From: Pontibacillus marinus BH030004 = DSM 16465
GTDB lineage: Bacteria; Bacillota; Bacilli; Bacillales; BH030062
Reading direction: 5' to 3'
Length of the DNA: 64,000 nt
NCBI RefSeq assembly: GCF_000425225.1
Contig: NZ_KE384334.1
Span: 30,117-94,116, forward strand
The first letter of the stretch is position 1. Every line of letters begins with the position of its first letter. Shown here one piece after another: positions 56,310 through 64,000 of the stretch. The position numbers and the translations under genes were made by a program. The notes beneath the pieces were generated by a model, which did not search any database, had not been told where the DNA came from, and saw only the letters and a program-made list of their open reading frames with translations.

Positions 56310-57674
56310 TTAGTCTTCCTCTTTCATTATAGTATAATTATCGAGGAAATTCGTATTAAAATCACCACTTCTAAATACTTCATGTTCCATCATCTTACGG
56401 TGGAACGGAATTGTAGTGTGAACCCCAGGACCTTCGATAACAAACTCATCAAGAGCTCGTTTCATACGATCCATCGCTTCTTCACGTGTATTTCCATACG
56501 TAATGAGTTTCGCCACCATAGAATCATAGTAAGGAGGAATCATCCAACCTGGATATGCAGCAGAATCTACTCGTACACCAAATCCACCTGGTGGTAAGTA
56601 CATTTCGACACGGCCTGGCGTTGGCATGAAGTTCTTACTAGGATTCTCTGCGTTTATACGACATTCAATAGACCATCCTTCAAACTTAATTTCATCTTGT
56701 GTGAAGGATAGTTTTTCATTGTTCGCAATTCGTACCATTTCTTTAATTAAATCAACGCCTGTTACCATTTCAGTTACAGGGTGTTCAACCTGAATGCGCG
56801 TATTCATTTCCATAAAGTAGAATTTACGCTGTTTCTTATCGAAAATGAATTCAACTGTACCCGCTCCAGAGTAATTTACAGCTTGAGCTGCTTTAACAGC
56901 TGCTTGTCCCATTTCTTCACGCAGTTCAGAATCAATGGCTGGAGAAGGCGTCTCCTCAATTAACTTCTGTAAACGACGTTGTATAGAACAATCACGCTCA
57001 CCTAAGTGAATCGCATTCCCATGATTATCAGCAAGAACTTGGATTTCCACATGGCGAAAATCTTCAATAAATTTCTCAAGATAAACACCTGGGTTACCGA
57101 AAGCTGTTTCTGCCTCTTGTTGTGTAACGCGAATTCCTTTGATTAAATCTTCTTCGGTTCTAGCGACACGGATTCCTTTACCGCCACCACCAGCTGTTGC
57201 CTTGATAATGACAGGATATCCAATCGATTCAGCTATTCTCTTCGCATCATCTTCGCTTTCAATTAATCCATCAGAACCTGGAACAATTGGAACTCCTGCT
57301 GCTTCCATTGTATCACGAGCAACATCCTTCGTTCCCATTTTGCGAATGGCGTGAGCTGATGGACCAACAAACGTGATATTGCACTCCTCACAGATCTCAG
57401 CAAAATCTGGATTCTCTGAAAGGAAGCCATATCCCGGATGGATTGCATCAGTTTCTGTTAATGTTGCTACACTCATGATGTTCGTAAAGTTCAGGTAGCT
57501 TTCACTGCTTGATTTTGGACCAATACAGTAAGCTTCATCTGCTAGTTTTACGTGTAATGATTCTTTATCGGCTTCAGAATAAACAGCGACAGTTTCGACC
57601 CCTAATTCTTTACATGCTCGAATTATACGGACCGCAATCTCGCCTCGGTTTGCAATTAAGAGTTTCTTGATCAC
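56310..57674 (-). CDS. accC: Acetyl-CoA carboxylase, biotin carboxylase subunit
   Basis: 454 residues. [20 protein letters not shown] at the start, the ATP-grasp loop [21 protein letters not shown] and [16 protein letters not shown] with the active-site Arg and Glu. GTG start behind AAGGGG. It carboxylates the biotin on AccB in fatty-acid synthesis. Twelve bases separate it from accB. Confidence 0.96.
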   Translation of the reverse strand: MIKKLLIANRGEIAVRIIRACKELGVETVAVYSEADKESLHVKLADEAYCIGPKSSSESYLNFTNIMSVATLTETDAIHPGYGFLSENPDFAEICEECNITFVGPSAHAIRKMGTKDVARDTMEAAGVPIVPGSDGLIESEDDAKRIAESIGYPVIIKATAGGGGKGIRVARTEEDLIKGIRVTQQEAETAFGNPGVYLEKFIEDFRHVEIQVLADNHGNAIHLGERDCSIQRRLQKLIEETPSPAIDSELREEMGQAAVKAAQAVNYSGAGTVEFIFDKKQRKFYFMEMNTRIQVEHPVTEMVTGVDLIKEMVRIANNEKLSFTQDEIKFEGWSIECRINAENPSKNFMPTPGRVEMYLPPGGFGVRVDSAAYPGWMIPPYYDSMVAKLITYGNTREEAMDRMKRALDEFVIEGPGVHTTIPFHRKMMEHEVFRSGDFNTNFLDNYTIMKEED

Positions 57675-57686
57675 GTTTTCAACCCC

Positions 57687-58190
57687 TTACACGGACTTCA
57701 CTCGGAATAATGGTTGACCATACTCAACTAGTTCTCCATTATCGACTAAGATTTCAACAATTTCGCCACTTACTTCTGCTTCAATTTCATTGAATAGTTT
57801 CATGGCTTCTACAATACAAACGACAGAATCGCTTGTTACCTTGTCCCCTACTTTTACGAAAGGATCTGCATCTGGAGATGATGCTTCATAGAATGTACCT
57901 ACCATTGGAGATACAATCTCATGGTCATAATCCTTTGCTCCACCTTCAGCTTTTGGCTCTTCTTTTGGTGTTTCTTCCTTAGCTAGCTCTTGCGCAGGTG
58001 CTGCTTTAGGTGGTTCTGGTTGTGGTTTTGGCTGTTCTACTGGTTGAGCTTCAACTACCGGGCGTTGAACAACTTCTCCACCTTGTTTTTTCATAGAAAC
58101 CGTCGTTCCATTGCTTTCATATGTAAACTCATCAATGGAAGATTCATCAATTAATTTAATGAGTTCACGAATTTCTTGTACTTTTAACAT
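57687..58190 (-). CDS. accB: Acetyl-CoA carboxylase biotin carrier protein
   Basis: 167 residues. An N-terminal helix pair ([20 protein letters not shown]), a Pro/Ala/Glu-rich linker (~40-90) and the biotinyl domain follow, with K131 in [11 protein letters not shown]. It starts the accB-accC-yqhY unit. The 280-base gap upstream holds its promoter and, on the plus strand, the short peptide gene. Confidence 0.96.
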   Translation of the reverse strand: MLKVQEIRELIKLIDESSIDEFTYESNGTTVSMKKQGGEVVQRPVVEAQPVEQPKPQPEPPKAAPAQELAKEETPKEEPKAEGGAKDYDHEIVSPMVGTFYEASSPDADPFVKVGDKVTSDSVVCIVEAMKLFNEIEAEVSGEIVEILVDNGELVEYGQPLFRVKSV

Positions 58191-58471
58191 AGTGTGTGCA
58201 CCCCTTCTATATAGAACATGCTTTTTTGATAACTGGTACTAATAACTCCTCTTAACATTTTACGATAAAGGTATGCAAAACTTCAACCTACTAGAAAGCG
58301 TTTACTTTAATCAATTCGGTATTCTAGTTCTATTCTCCTTCTTATTCTGTAACGAGTTTAACCTACAACTCTTTGTGATATTGAATTAGAAATGCTAAGG
58401 CGATAAAGGTAACAAAACGTTGGAGCTAATCAACTATTTTAAGATAAACGGACAACAAGGAGGCAGCTATC

Positions 58472-58552
58472 ATGGGACTTATTTCAGGACTGTTACGTAG
58501 AGTTTTTGGTATTGTATCCTTTTTACCAAGAATGTTAAAAAAGATCTTTAGA
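58472..58552 (+). CDS. 27-residue cationic amphipathic peptide gene
   Basis: A complete small frame (stop codon 58553-58555) begins at an ATG seven bases after a strong AAGGAGG and ends shortly before a strong terminator, making a compact transcription unit on the plus strand. The product starts MGLISGLLRRVFGIV, has Pro19 and ends RMLKKIFR. It carries six positive and no negative charges, arranged as expected for an amphipathic membrane-bound helix. It is not SpoVM, which is similar in size. It lies in the gap between accB and spoIIIAH. No family is known to me, and the start signals are the main evidence. Confidence 0.6.
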
Positions 58553-58572
58553 TGAAGTAGCATAAAACACAA

Positions 58573-58606
58573 AAAATCCTACCACCTTTGGTCGTGGTAG
58601 GATTTT
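58573..58606. terminator. Bidirectional terminator between peptide gene and spoIIIAH
   Basis: AAAATCCTACCAC and GTGGTAGGATTTT form a perfect 13-bp stem with an eight-base loop. It serves the plus-strand peptide gene and the spoIIIA operon on the minus strand. Confidence 0.9.
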
Positions 58607-58615
58607 CATTTAGGT

Positions 58616-59200
58616 CTATTGATTCTCCTCGTATGGTTGGAAGTTAACCATCACGTTTGTTTCACCAAATTCATTGTACACCAGTTGCATAATTTCAACT
58701 GTGTCTGCTTTAGAAAGCTCGTTCGCCTTAACGGTTACGCGCACTTGATTATCTTCAGCTCTTACAAGTACATCTGGATATTCCGCCTTAGCAGCAATTG
58801 TTTGCTCTAAAAGTGTTTCTTTATTGCTGTATTCTTGCAATTGATTGATTTCGTTCATTGCTTTGTTTACTTCCTCAGCCGATACATCCCCTGAGGCCAT
58901 TACTTCTTGAAGGTACTCTTTACGTTCTGATCGATTCTGTTCAATCGTTAGACGCGCAGCCGTAAACCACTGGTCAGAAGTAAGGCTAGACGTTACTTCT
59001 TCTTTTCCTTCATAATCAACAGATCCATTCGTCATCGTTCCATTTTCTGTACTTGAGTTTACATTTTCTGCTTGATTTTGTTCATCCTCATCAACGAAAG
59101 CAACTTCCCCTTCATCTGGTGAAGTCATGTAGTACACACTCAACACAATCATTAAACTAAGCATTGTAAGCAACCATACCGTTTGTTTTTTCAACATCAT
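58616..59200 (-). CDS. spoIIIAH: Stage III sporulation protein AH
   Basis: 194 residues. A single N-terminal membrane helix (VWLLTMLSLMIVLSVYYM), an acidic linker, and a C-terminal ring-building domain similar to YscJ/FliF (VRVTVKANELSKADTVEIMQ) follow. In the mother cell it pairs with forespore SpoIIQ to form the feeding channel. It is the last gene of the operon. GGAGG start signal. Confidence 0.93.
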   Translation of the reverse strand: MMLKKQTVWLLTMLSLMIVLSVYYMTSPDEGEVAFVDEDEQNQAENVNSSTENGTMTNGSVDYEGKEEVTSSLTSDQWFTAARLTIEQNRSERKEYLQEVMASGDVSAEEVNKAMNEINQLQEYSNKETLLEQTIAAKAEYPDVLVRAEDNQVRVTVKANELSKADTVEIMQLVYNEFGETNVMVNFQPYEENQ

Positions 59201-59213
59201 TTAAATTTCCTCC

Positions 59214-59861
59214 TTATTTTTTCGGCATTACCGAAATTCTATGAGCTGGTACATCCAACCCTTTTGATACTGCTTCCATGACCCATTTCTTTACTTCCAT
59301 ATGATCAACCCCTTTAGCTACCACAAGCACCCCGCTAACTTTTGGCTTCTTCGTTTGAATAAGTAGAGGGACTTCCTGGTCACCTTTTCGGGTTAGTACA
59401 ACTTGCTGATCTTTTGTGAGGTCCTCAATCTTTCGCTCCCCACCATTTTTATCTGTTTCATCTGTAATTTGTTTTCCCATGGTTGTATTTTTTTCATAGA
59501 TTTTGATTTCAGTAGATTCCAGATTGACCATCACATCAACATCTGAAACCCCCTTGATCCTCTCAAGCAACTTACTTAGTTCTTTCTCATAATGGGTTTC
59601 AACTTCAGCCATCATGGCTTCGTCCCCTGCTTTATCCTTTTGGAGAAAAGTTTCTTTCTCTTGCTCAGCAGGAGGATTTTGCTCTTGTGGTGTGAAGCTC
59701 TCACTTTGCGTAGATTCTTTTGTGAAAAAGTCACTTACGATGAGAATGAGTAATCCGAATAAGGCTACGAGTAATACATAAGCCATTTTGGTAGGCTTTT
59801 TGCCATCCTCAGATTTTAGTTTTAACATAGAAGCAACTTTGTCCAATGGATTGTTCTTCAT
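59214..59861 (-). CDS. spoIIIAG: Stage III sporulation protein AG
   Basis: 215 residues with a cytoplasmic N-terminus, one membrane helix (AYVLLVALFGLLILIVSDFF) and a ring-forming region (VSDVDVMVNLEST, VSGVLVVAKGVDHMEV). It forms a large oligomeric ring in the SpoIIIA-SpoIIQ channel. It overlaps spoIIIAF by four bases. Confidence 0.92.
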   Translation of the reverse strand: MKNNPLDKVASMLKLKSEDGKKPTKMAYVLLVALFGLLILIVSDFFTKESTQSESFTPQEQNPPAEQEKETFLQKDKAGDEAMMAEVETHYEKELSKLLERIKGVSDVDVMVNLESTEIKIYEKNTTMGKQITDETDKNGGERKIEDLTKDQQVVLTRKGDQEVPLLIQTKKPKVSGVLVVAKGVDHMEVKKWVMEAVSKGLDVPAHRISVMPKK

Positions 59862-60481
59862 TTAACCCCTCCTTCCCACTGTATAATTAGCTGTTCTTCA
59901 GGGAGTTGCCAGGTAGAAGCTAAAAAGGTTTTAATCTTTTGTTTTGCTTGTGAATTTTCTTCATCTTCTTTCGGTGGCTGATCTAAATCAATCACCACCT
60001 CCTCTACAGATGAAGAAGGATTCGATGCCTTTTCTGATTCTGACAAAACCACCGTCAATTGTTTCAAGGTGTCTAAGCTCATTTTTTGTTCATCTTGGAA
60101 TTGGAAGGAAAAGTTTTGAATCTCTACTCCATACTCACTCAACAACTCCTCCTTCGCCTGTTTTTTCAATTGGACAGCCATCTGTTCTAAAATATATGCA
60201 CGTTGGGAGGCTTGTATTTCTTTTTTCTTATCTTCTATTAAATTTTCCATCGTTTCGACTTGTGCTTGATCGTTCCATTTGGACATCTCCTGGGCAAAAA
60301 ACGTGTCCATATCAACTTCAAATAGATGAAAGATTGGTTGTAAAAAGATAAGAATTAACAACAATCCAACCACCAGTTTGATGTACTTGCGTAAGGACGA
60401 AGTTGGGAGGATCAAATCTATGATGAGTGCTAGTAGTAAAAATAATATGATTTGAGTAACCCATTCTGTTATATAGTTCAT
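59858..60481 (-). CDS. spoIIIAF: Stage III sporulation protein AF
   Basis: 207 residues with two N-terminal membrane helices (ILFLLLALIIDLILPTSS and LVVGLLLILIFLQPIF) and a soluble alpha/beta ring-building domain. The end of the gene overlaps spoIIIAG (ATGA). Confidence 0.9.
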   Translation of the reverse strand: MNYITEWVTQIILFLLLALIIDLILPTSSLRKYIKLVVGLLLILIFLQPIFHLFEVDMDTFFAQEMSKWNDQAQVETMENLIEDKKKEIQASQRAYILEQMAVQLKKQAKEELLSEYGVEIQNFSFQFQDEQKMSLDTLKQLTVVLSESEKASNPSSSVEEVVIDLDQPPKEDEENSQAKQKIKTFLASTWQLPEEQLIIQWEGGVK

Positions 60482-60493
60482 TCCAACTCCCTC

Positions 60494-61672
60494 CTATCGA
60501 ATCATCATCGTGACATTACTTGCTGCTACCAAAATCACTATGGCTAAGAAAAACATAAATGTGACAACGAGGAGCGCAGCAAACACTAACAAAATGTGCC
60601 TACTAATCGTCTCCATAGATTGAATGACGGCCCCACCTCCAATAGGTTGTAAAATAGCTGCTGCAAATTTATATATAATCGCTACCGCTAAAACTTTGAT
60701 AGCCGGGAATAACGCTAAAGCTAAAATAATAATAACGCCGACAATCCCCACTGTATTTTTTAATAGTAGCGATGCGCTTAACACGGTATCCGTCGCATCG
60801 GTAAACATTCGCCCCACTACTGGCACAAAGTTCCCTGTTACGAACTTTGCGGTTTTCATAGCAACGCCATCTGCAATCGCTGATGACGCTCCTTGAACGG
60901 AAATGACTCCAAGGAAAATGGTTAGAAAAACACCTATGAGTCCAAGTCCAGCATTCCTTAGCAATTGTGCTAGCTGTGTCACTTTATATTGATCATTGAT
61001 TGAACTCACAATCGAAAGTAGTGCTGACAAAAAGAACAAAGGAAAAATGATATTTGAAACGAGCAAACCACTCGTGTGAATTAAGAAGACAATAACAGGA
61101 TGAAAAAATGATACCGACATCAGGTTTCCAAAAGTAGCCATTAGCCCAAGCATTAATGGAAGCAAGGCAATCATGAAGGAACTCATCATTTCTACTGCAT
61201 CTTTTGCATAGGAAACAGCTAGATGAAAACTATTTAGTGCGATCACGATCAGAACGAGATAAACAACAGCATAGGCCACTTTACTGATCGCCTGATTTTC
61301 AAAGGCATTTTGTAACGATTGGAGAATCATACAGAATAATGTAAGAAACATGAGCGTGCCTAGCAGCTTCCCATTCATAATAAATTCGTATAATAGATAT
61401 TTGCCTAATCCCATGATCCAGGACTTGATTGAAACAGAGTCGGAATGCTCCACAAATTCCATAAAGCTCCCTTTTCTTACTTCAGGAAGATAACCACCGT
61501 ATTCATCTACAACTTTATTCCAGTACTGATTAATTTCCGTAAATGATATATCTTTTAAGGGAGTGCTTGTCCCTGTCGCTCCAGATGTTTGTGCATGAAC
61601 CTGTCCAACATGAGAGATTGTATATAACAATACGATTAGTGCCATTACAAGAACTTTAAGCATTCGTTTCAT
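60494..61672 (-). CDS. spoIIIAE: Stage III sporulation protein AE
   Basis: 392 residues. A signal sequence (VLVMALIVLLYTISHVGQVH) is followed by about seven further membrane helices and a conserved GVAMKTAKFVTGNFVPVVGR loop. It is the polytopic core of the feeding-tube complex, remotely like export-apparatus proteins. Confidence 0.93.
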   Translation of the reverse strand: MKRMLKVLVMALIVLLYTISHVGQVHAQTSGATGTSTPLKDISFTEINQYWNKVVDEYGGYLPEVRKGSFMEFVEHSDSVSIKSWIMGLGKYLLYEFIMNGKLLGTLMFLTLFCMILQSLQNAFENQAISKVAYAVVYLVLIVIALNSFHLAVSYAKDAVEMMSSFMIALLPLMLGLMATFGNLMSVSFFHPVIVFLIHTSGLLVSNIIFPLFFLSALLSIVSSINDQYKVTQLAQLLRNAGLGLIGVFLTIFLGVISVQGASSAIADGVAMKTAKFVTGNFVPVVGRMFTDATDTVLSASLLLKNTVGIVGVIIILALALFPAIKVLAVAIIYKFAAAILQPIGGGAVIQSMETISRHILLVFAALLVVTFMFFLAIVILVAASNVTMMIR

Positions 61673-61698
61673 GCATCCGGAGCTCCTTTCTTCTTAAA

Positions 61699-62088
61699 CT
61701 ATGCTGGTATAAATCCAAGAATGGTTTCTATAACAGCTGTTAATATCGGTACTGCTAAAACAAGGATGAGCACTTTTCCTGCGAGTTCGATTTTGGATGC
61801 AATGGATCCTAATCCTGCATCCCTAGTGATTTGAGCTCCAAATTCAGCAATATAAGCAATGCCTATAATTTTTAAGATGGTTTCTACATACATGCCATTT
61901 ACATTTGCTCGTTGTGCAATGTATTCAAGAAGGGTAAACACTTGAGCAATTTGCTGAATGAGAACAAGGAAAATGACGATTCCGGTAAATAAAATAATAA
62001 AAAAGGCAATGGAAGACTTTTGATCTTTCAAAATGATCACGAGCAAGCTCGCCACCAGGGCAAAGGAGACGATCTGGAATATTTCCAT
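61699..62088 (-). CDS. spoIIIAD: Stage III sporulation protein AD
   Basis: 129 residues with four hydrophobic segments; KIIGIAYIAEFGAQITRDAG is the conserved loop. It is a small membrane component of the channel. Confidence 0.92.
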   Translation of the reverse strand: MEIFQIVSFALVASLLVIILKDQKSSIAFFIILFTGIVIFLVLIQQIAQVFTLLEYIAQRANVNGMYVETILKIIGIAYIAEFGAQITRDAGLGSIASKIELAGKVLILVLAVPILTAVIETILGFIPA

Positions 62089-62100
62089 CTCTATCCCTCC

Positions 62101-62307
62101 CTAACCTTGAAATAAAAAGACTGATTTAATCTGTTGGAATAGATCCTGTAGCCCATTCATGACAATAAATAGAACCAGGATAAACCCAACAAGCGTCGCC
62201 CAATGCGCAATGTCTTCTTTCCCCATTTGTTTTAAGACTGTATGGATCATAGCTACGACGATTCCAATGCCTGCAATTTGAAATAAGATATATGCATCAC
62301 CTAGCAT
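62101..62307 (-). CDS. spoIIIAC: Stage III sporulation protein AC
   Basis: 68 residues from the ATG at 62307, preceded by AAAGGAG; a longer frame to 62328 overlaps the end of spoIIIAB. Two membrane helices (YILFQIAGIGIVVAMIHTVL and WATLVGFILVLFIVM) match the known small SpoIIIAC. Confidence 0.92.
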   Translation of the reverse strand: MLGDAYILFQIAGIGIVVAMIHTVLKQMGKEDIAHWATLVGFILVLFIVMNGLQDLFQQIKSVFLFQG

Positions 62308-62327
62308 TCCGTGTTCTCCTTTCACCA

Positions 62328-62840
62328 TTAAATAAAAAGCAATATAAGCAATAATCCCGTAAGGAAACCTAAACTCTTCACCATTTTGCTATACCGTTGT
62401 TGTTGTTCTAGTGCATCTTCAAGTTCTCTTTCAAGATGTGATAGAGCTAGCCGGATATGCTTTTGTTGCCCTGTGAAGTCATGCTGGCCAAGCGTTTGAC
62501 CAAACTGCCTCATGACTTCCTTCTCTCCATCACCCAAAGCACTCATCGGCCAATACTGTTTAAGGCGATCCTCCCAAACTTCGTAAAGGGAAGATCCACA
62601 CTGATCGAGTTGCTCACTGAATTCTTTGAAGAACCAAGATAAGGGAGCTGGCACCTGATTTGCTACCTTTTCACAGGCTTCCTTTATCGGTGCCTGGCCA
62701 AATAAAATTTCAGCTTCTAAGACCTGTAATGCATTTTTTAACTCACGAATTTGTTTTGGACGGTTGTTTAATCTTCGGGCGAATTCATATCCTCCCCACG
62801 TTGTAGCGCAAAGTAGGAGAAGAGCTCCGATCCACTTCAT
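62328..62840 (-). CDS. spoIIIAB: Stage III sporulation protein AB
   Basis: 170 residues. An N-terminal membrane helix (WIGALLLLCATTWGGYEFA), a GspF-like helical domain (VLEAEILFGQAPIKEACEKV, LGQHDFTGQQKHIRLALSHL) and a C-terminal membrane helix (GFLTGLLLILLFI) follow. Its first 56 bases overlap the end of spoIIIAA in another frame; the AAAGAGGTG signal lies inside spoIIIAA. Confidence 0.92.
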   Translation of the reverse strand: MKWIGALLLLCATTWGGYEFARRLNNRPKQIRELKNALQVLEAEILFGQAPIKEACEKVANQVPAPLSWFFKEFSEQLDQCGSSLYEVWEDRLKQYWPMSALGDGEKEVMRQFGQTLGQHDFTGQQKHIRLALSHLERELEDALEQQQRYSKMVKSLGFLTGLLLILLFI

Positions 62841-63765
62841 AGGTTACGCACCTCTTTTTCGTTTGAAGTATTTGGCCATCCCCGTCTAAAAGTGACTGAA
62901 CAGCTCCTGGCGTTGAGGTTCGTTCCAGTACGACGAGCCTTTTGAAAACATTTTGATGAAAGAGCTTTGCTAAGGAAGGGCGTTTTTTAATCGCCTCATA
63001 ACTATCACCATGTACGGTCGATATAATGGTAACCCCAGCATAGACAGCTTCCATAATGGCTTTTACATCCGCTTCACTTCCGATTTCATCTACGATTAAA
63101 ATCTCAGGAGACATGGAGCGTATCATCATCATCATGCCTTCTGCTTTGGGACAAGCGTCCATAACGTCTGTCCTCATGCCTACTTGATGCTGTGGCACTC
63201 CTTTTATGCACCCTGCAATCTCGGAACGCTCATCAATAATCGCTACTTTTTTGGATGGATGGTTTTGATCCCCTTGGCTCATTATGCGAGCCATATCTCT
63301 TAGAAGAGTTGTTTTTCCCGTTTGAGGTGGACCTATTATGAGTGTGTTTTGGTAATCTTCGTTCTGGTAAAGTTGTTCTACTAATGACGTAGCGACGCCT
63401 ATTTTTTCTTTTGCTATACGTATGTTGTAAGAGGAGATGTGACGGATCGCTTTGACTGCTCCTTGGTCTGTGTTTACTTTTCCAGAAAGCCCAACGCGAT
63501 GCCCCCCGGCGATCGTAATATACCCCTCTCGAAGCTCGTCCTCTAATCTATAGATAGAGTGATCACCTAGCTTGTTTAGCAAAAACTGACCATCCTGAGC
63601 GGTTGGGATAACATGTGTTAAGCATTCATACTTATGATCAAAAATCAGTTCTAAGGGACGGTTGATGCGATAACGAATTTCTTGAAGTTGAATGAGATCC
63701 TTGTCTGGAATCTTTCGGATTTCATTTTCGATGTGCGGTGGTAGAATTCTTAGAATTTCATCCAT
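62785..63765 (-). CDS. spoIIIAA: Stage III sporulation protein AA (secretion ATPase-like)
   Basis: 326 residues. Walker A is GPPQTGKTTLLRDMAR and Walker B EILIVDEIGS, with AIIDERSEIAG between them. The N-terminal region (ILPPHIENEIRKIP) is typical. It is the mother-cell ATPase that drives the SpoIIIA-SpoIIQ channel. It is about 20 residues longer than I recall for B. subtilis, and the extra C-terminal residues overlap spoIIIAB. GAGGG precedes the ATG. Confidence 0.94.
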   Translation of the reverse strand: MDEILRILPPHIENEIRKIPDKDLIQLQEIRYRINRPLELIFDHKYECLTHVIPTAQDGQFLLNKLGDHSIYRLEDELREGYITIAGGHRVGLSGKVNTDQGAVKAIRHISSYNIRIAKEKIGVATSLVEQLYQNEDYQNTLIIGPPQTGKTTLLRDMARIMSQGDQNHPSKKVAIIDERSEIAGCIKGVPQHQVGMRTDVMDACPKAEGMMMMIRSMSPEILIVDEIGSEADVKAIMEAVYAGVTIISTVHGDSYEAIKKRPSLAKLFHQNVFKRLVVLERTSTPGAVQSLLDGDGQILQTKKRCVTYEVDRSSSPTLRYNVGRI

Positions 63766-63800
63766 ACTAAACCCTCACAGTCTACCTAGCTTTTACTGTA

Positions 63801-63828
63801 AATCTATGCGAGCTTGACCAAATTATGA
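63801..63828 (-). promoter_or_regulatory. Sigma-E promoter of the spoIIIA operon
   Basis: On the minus strand TCATAAT, a 13-base spacer and CATAGATT match the sigma-E pattern (KMATATT, 13-14 bases, CATACAMT) with mismatches at one -35 and one or two -10 positions. It lies about 36 bases upstream of the spoIIIAA start, as expected for this mother-cell operon. Confidence 0.65.
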
Positions 63829-63920
63829 CCGATTTAGGATTCTGTGATAGATTATTGGGAGATTATGTGGGTGGGGTTAGGGCGCTGGGGAGGCTGAGGG
63901 CTTATTCTTGTATGGGGGGT

Positions 63921-64000
63921 TGCTTTCGCTCTGGTTGGTGCTGCTTTCGCTCGGGTTCGCGCTGTTTTCGCTCGGGTTGGCGATGCTTTCGCTCGGGTCG
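63921..64000. repeat. 21-bp tandem array C (four units, truncated by window edge)
   Basis: TGCTTTCGCTC begins at exactly 63921, 63942, 63963 (as TGTTTTCGCTC) and 63984, and each copy is followed by GGGTT or similar (CTGGTT in the first). The period is 21 bases throughout. On the minus strand each unit contains GAGCGAAA, sharing GAGCG with array A. It continues beyond the window. Confidence 0.85.

Noticed and set aside
58472..58552. Peptide gene as spoVM
   Set aside because: SpoVM begins MKFYTIKLPKFLGG in B. subtilis and lies elsewhere; this peptide shares only size and amphipathic character.
1..64000. tRNA, rRNA, prophage or transposase genes
   Set aside because: I looked for them and saw none; the only structured RNAs recognised are the c-di-GMP riboswitch and OLE RNA.

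Overview
The window is chromosomal DNA from a low-GC, spore-forming member of the Bacillaceae. The block spoIIIAA-AH, accB, accC, yqhY, nusB, folD, xseA, xseB, ispA, dxs, yqxC, argR, recN, spoIVB, spo0A, and the ptb-bcd-buk-lpdV-bkd operon with yqzF, occur in the order known from Bacillus subtilis. An OLE RNA with its oapA partner between ispA and dxs points to the halophilic or alkaliphilic branch (Halobacillus, Pontibacillus or B. halodurans-like organisms). I cannot fix the genus.

Layout. Positions 1-850 hold the end of an NAD(P)-binding protein gene and two small genes. Positions 985-19152 are an accessory carbohydrate locus. A minus-strand operon encodes an ABC sugar importer (lipoprotein plus two permeases), a winged-helix regulator, a sugar isomerase, a Gfo/Idh/MocA oxidoreductase and a GH20 hexosaminidase, with a cre site at its promoter. 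A divergent YesMN-type two-component pair follows, then a heparinase II/III-like protein, a secreted GH18-like enzyme with a DNRLRE-type C-terminus, a DapA-family aldolase and an NAD-dependent epimerase. Together they look like a system for capturing and degrading an amino-sugar or uronate-containing polysaccharide. No ATPase for the importer lies in the window.

Positions 19269-26338 are a mixed accessory stretch. It holds a Gly/Trp-rich protein gene behind a class I c-di-GMP riboswitch with an intrinsic terminator, a small coiled-coil protein, a 19-bp inverted repeat of the GTGCCTGACCCCC type, a VOC protein, a yrkF-yrkE-yrkH-yrkJ persulfide/sulfur operon, a luciferase-like oxidoreductase and a zinc-ribbon membrane protein.

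Positions 26561-36692 carry the branched-chain keto-acid (bkd) operon. It has a clear sigma-54 promoter upstream of ptb and the activator bkdR upstream of that. After yqzF, a DUF294/exonuclease pair, an aspartokinase and two small secreted or membrane proteins come spo0A (with flanking 0A boxes), spoIVB, recN, argR, yqxC, dxs, oapA, OLE RNA, ispA, xseB, xseA, folD, nusB, yqhY, accC, accB and the spoIIIA operon, nearly all on the minus strand.

Most notable: the OLE RNA/OapA pair; the c-di-GMP riboswitch with a visible antiterminator/terminator choice; three intergenic arrays at 26349-26510, 43757-43972 and 63921-64000 that share a strict 20-21 bp period and a GAGCG/GGCGA-like core but otherwise variable sequence; and an unannotated 27-residue cationic amphipathic peptide gene between accB and spoIIIAH.
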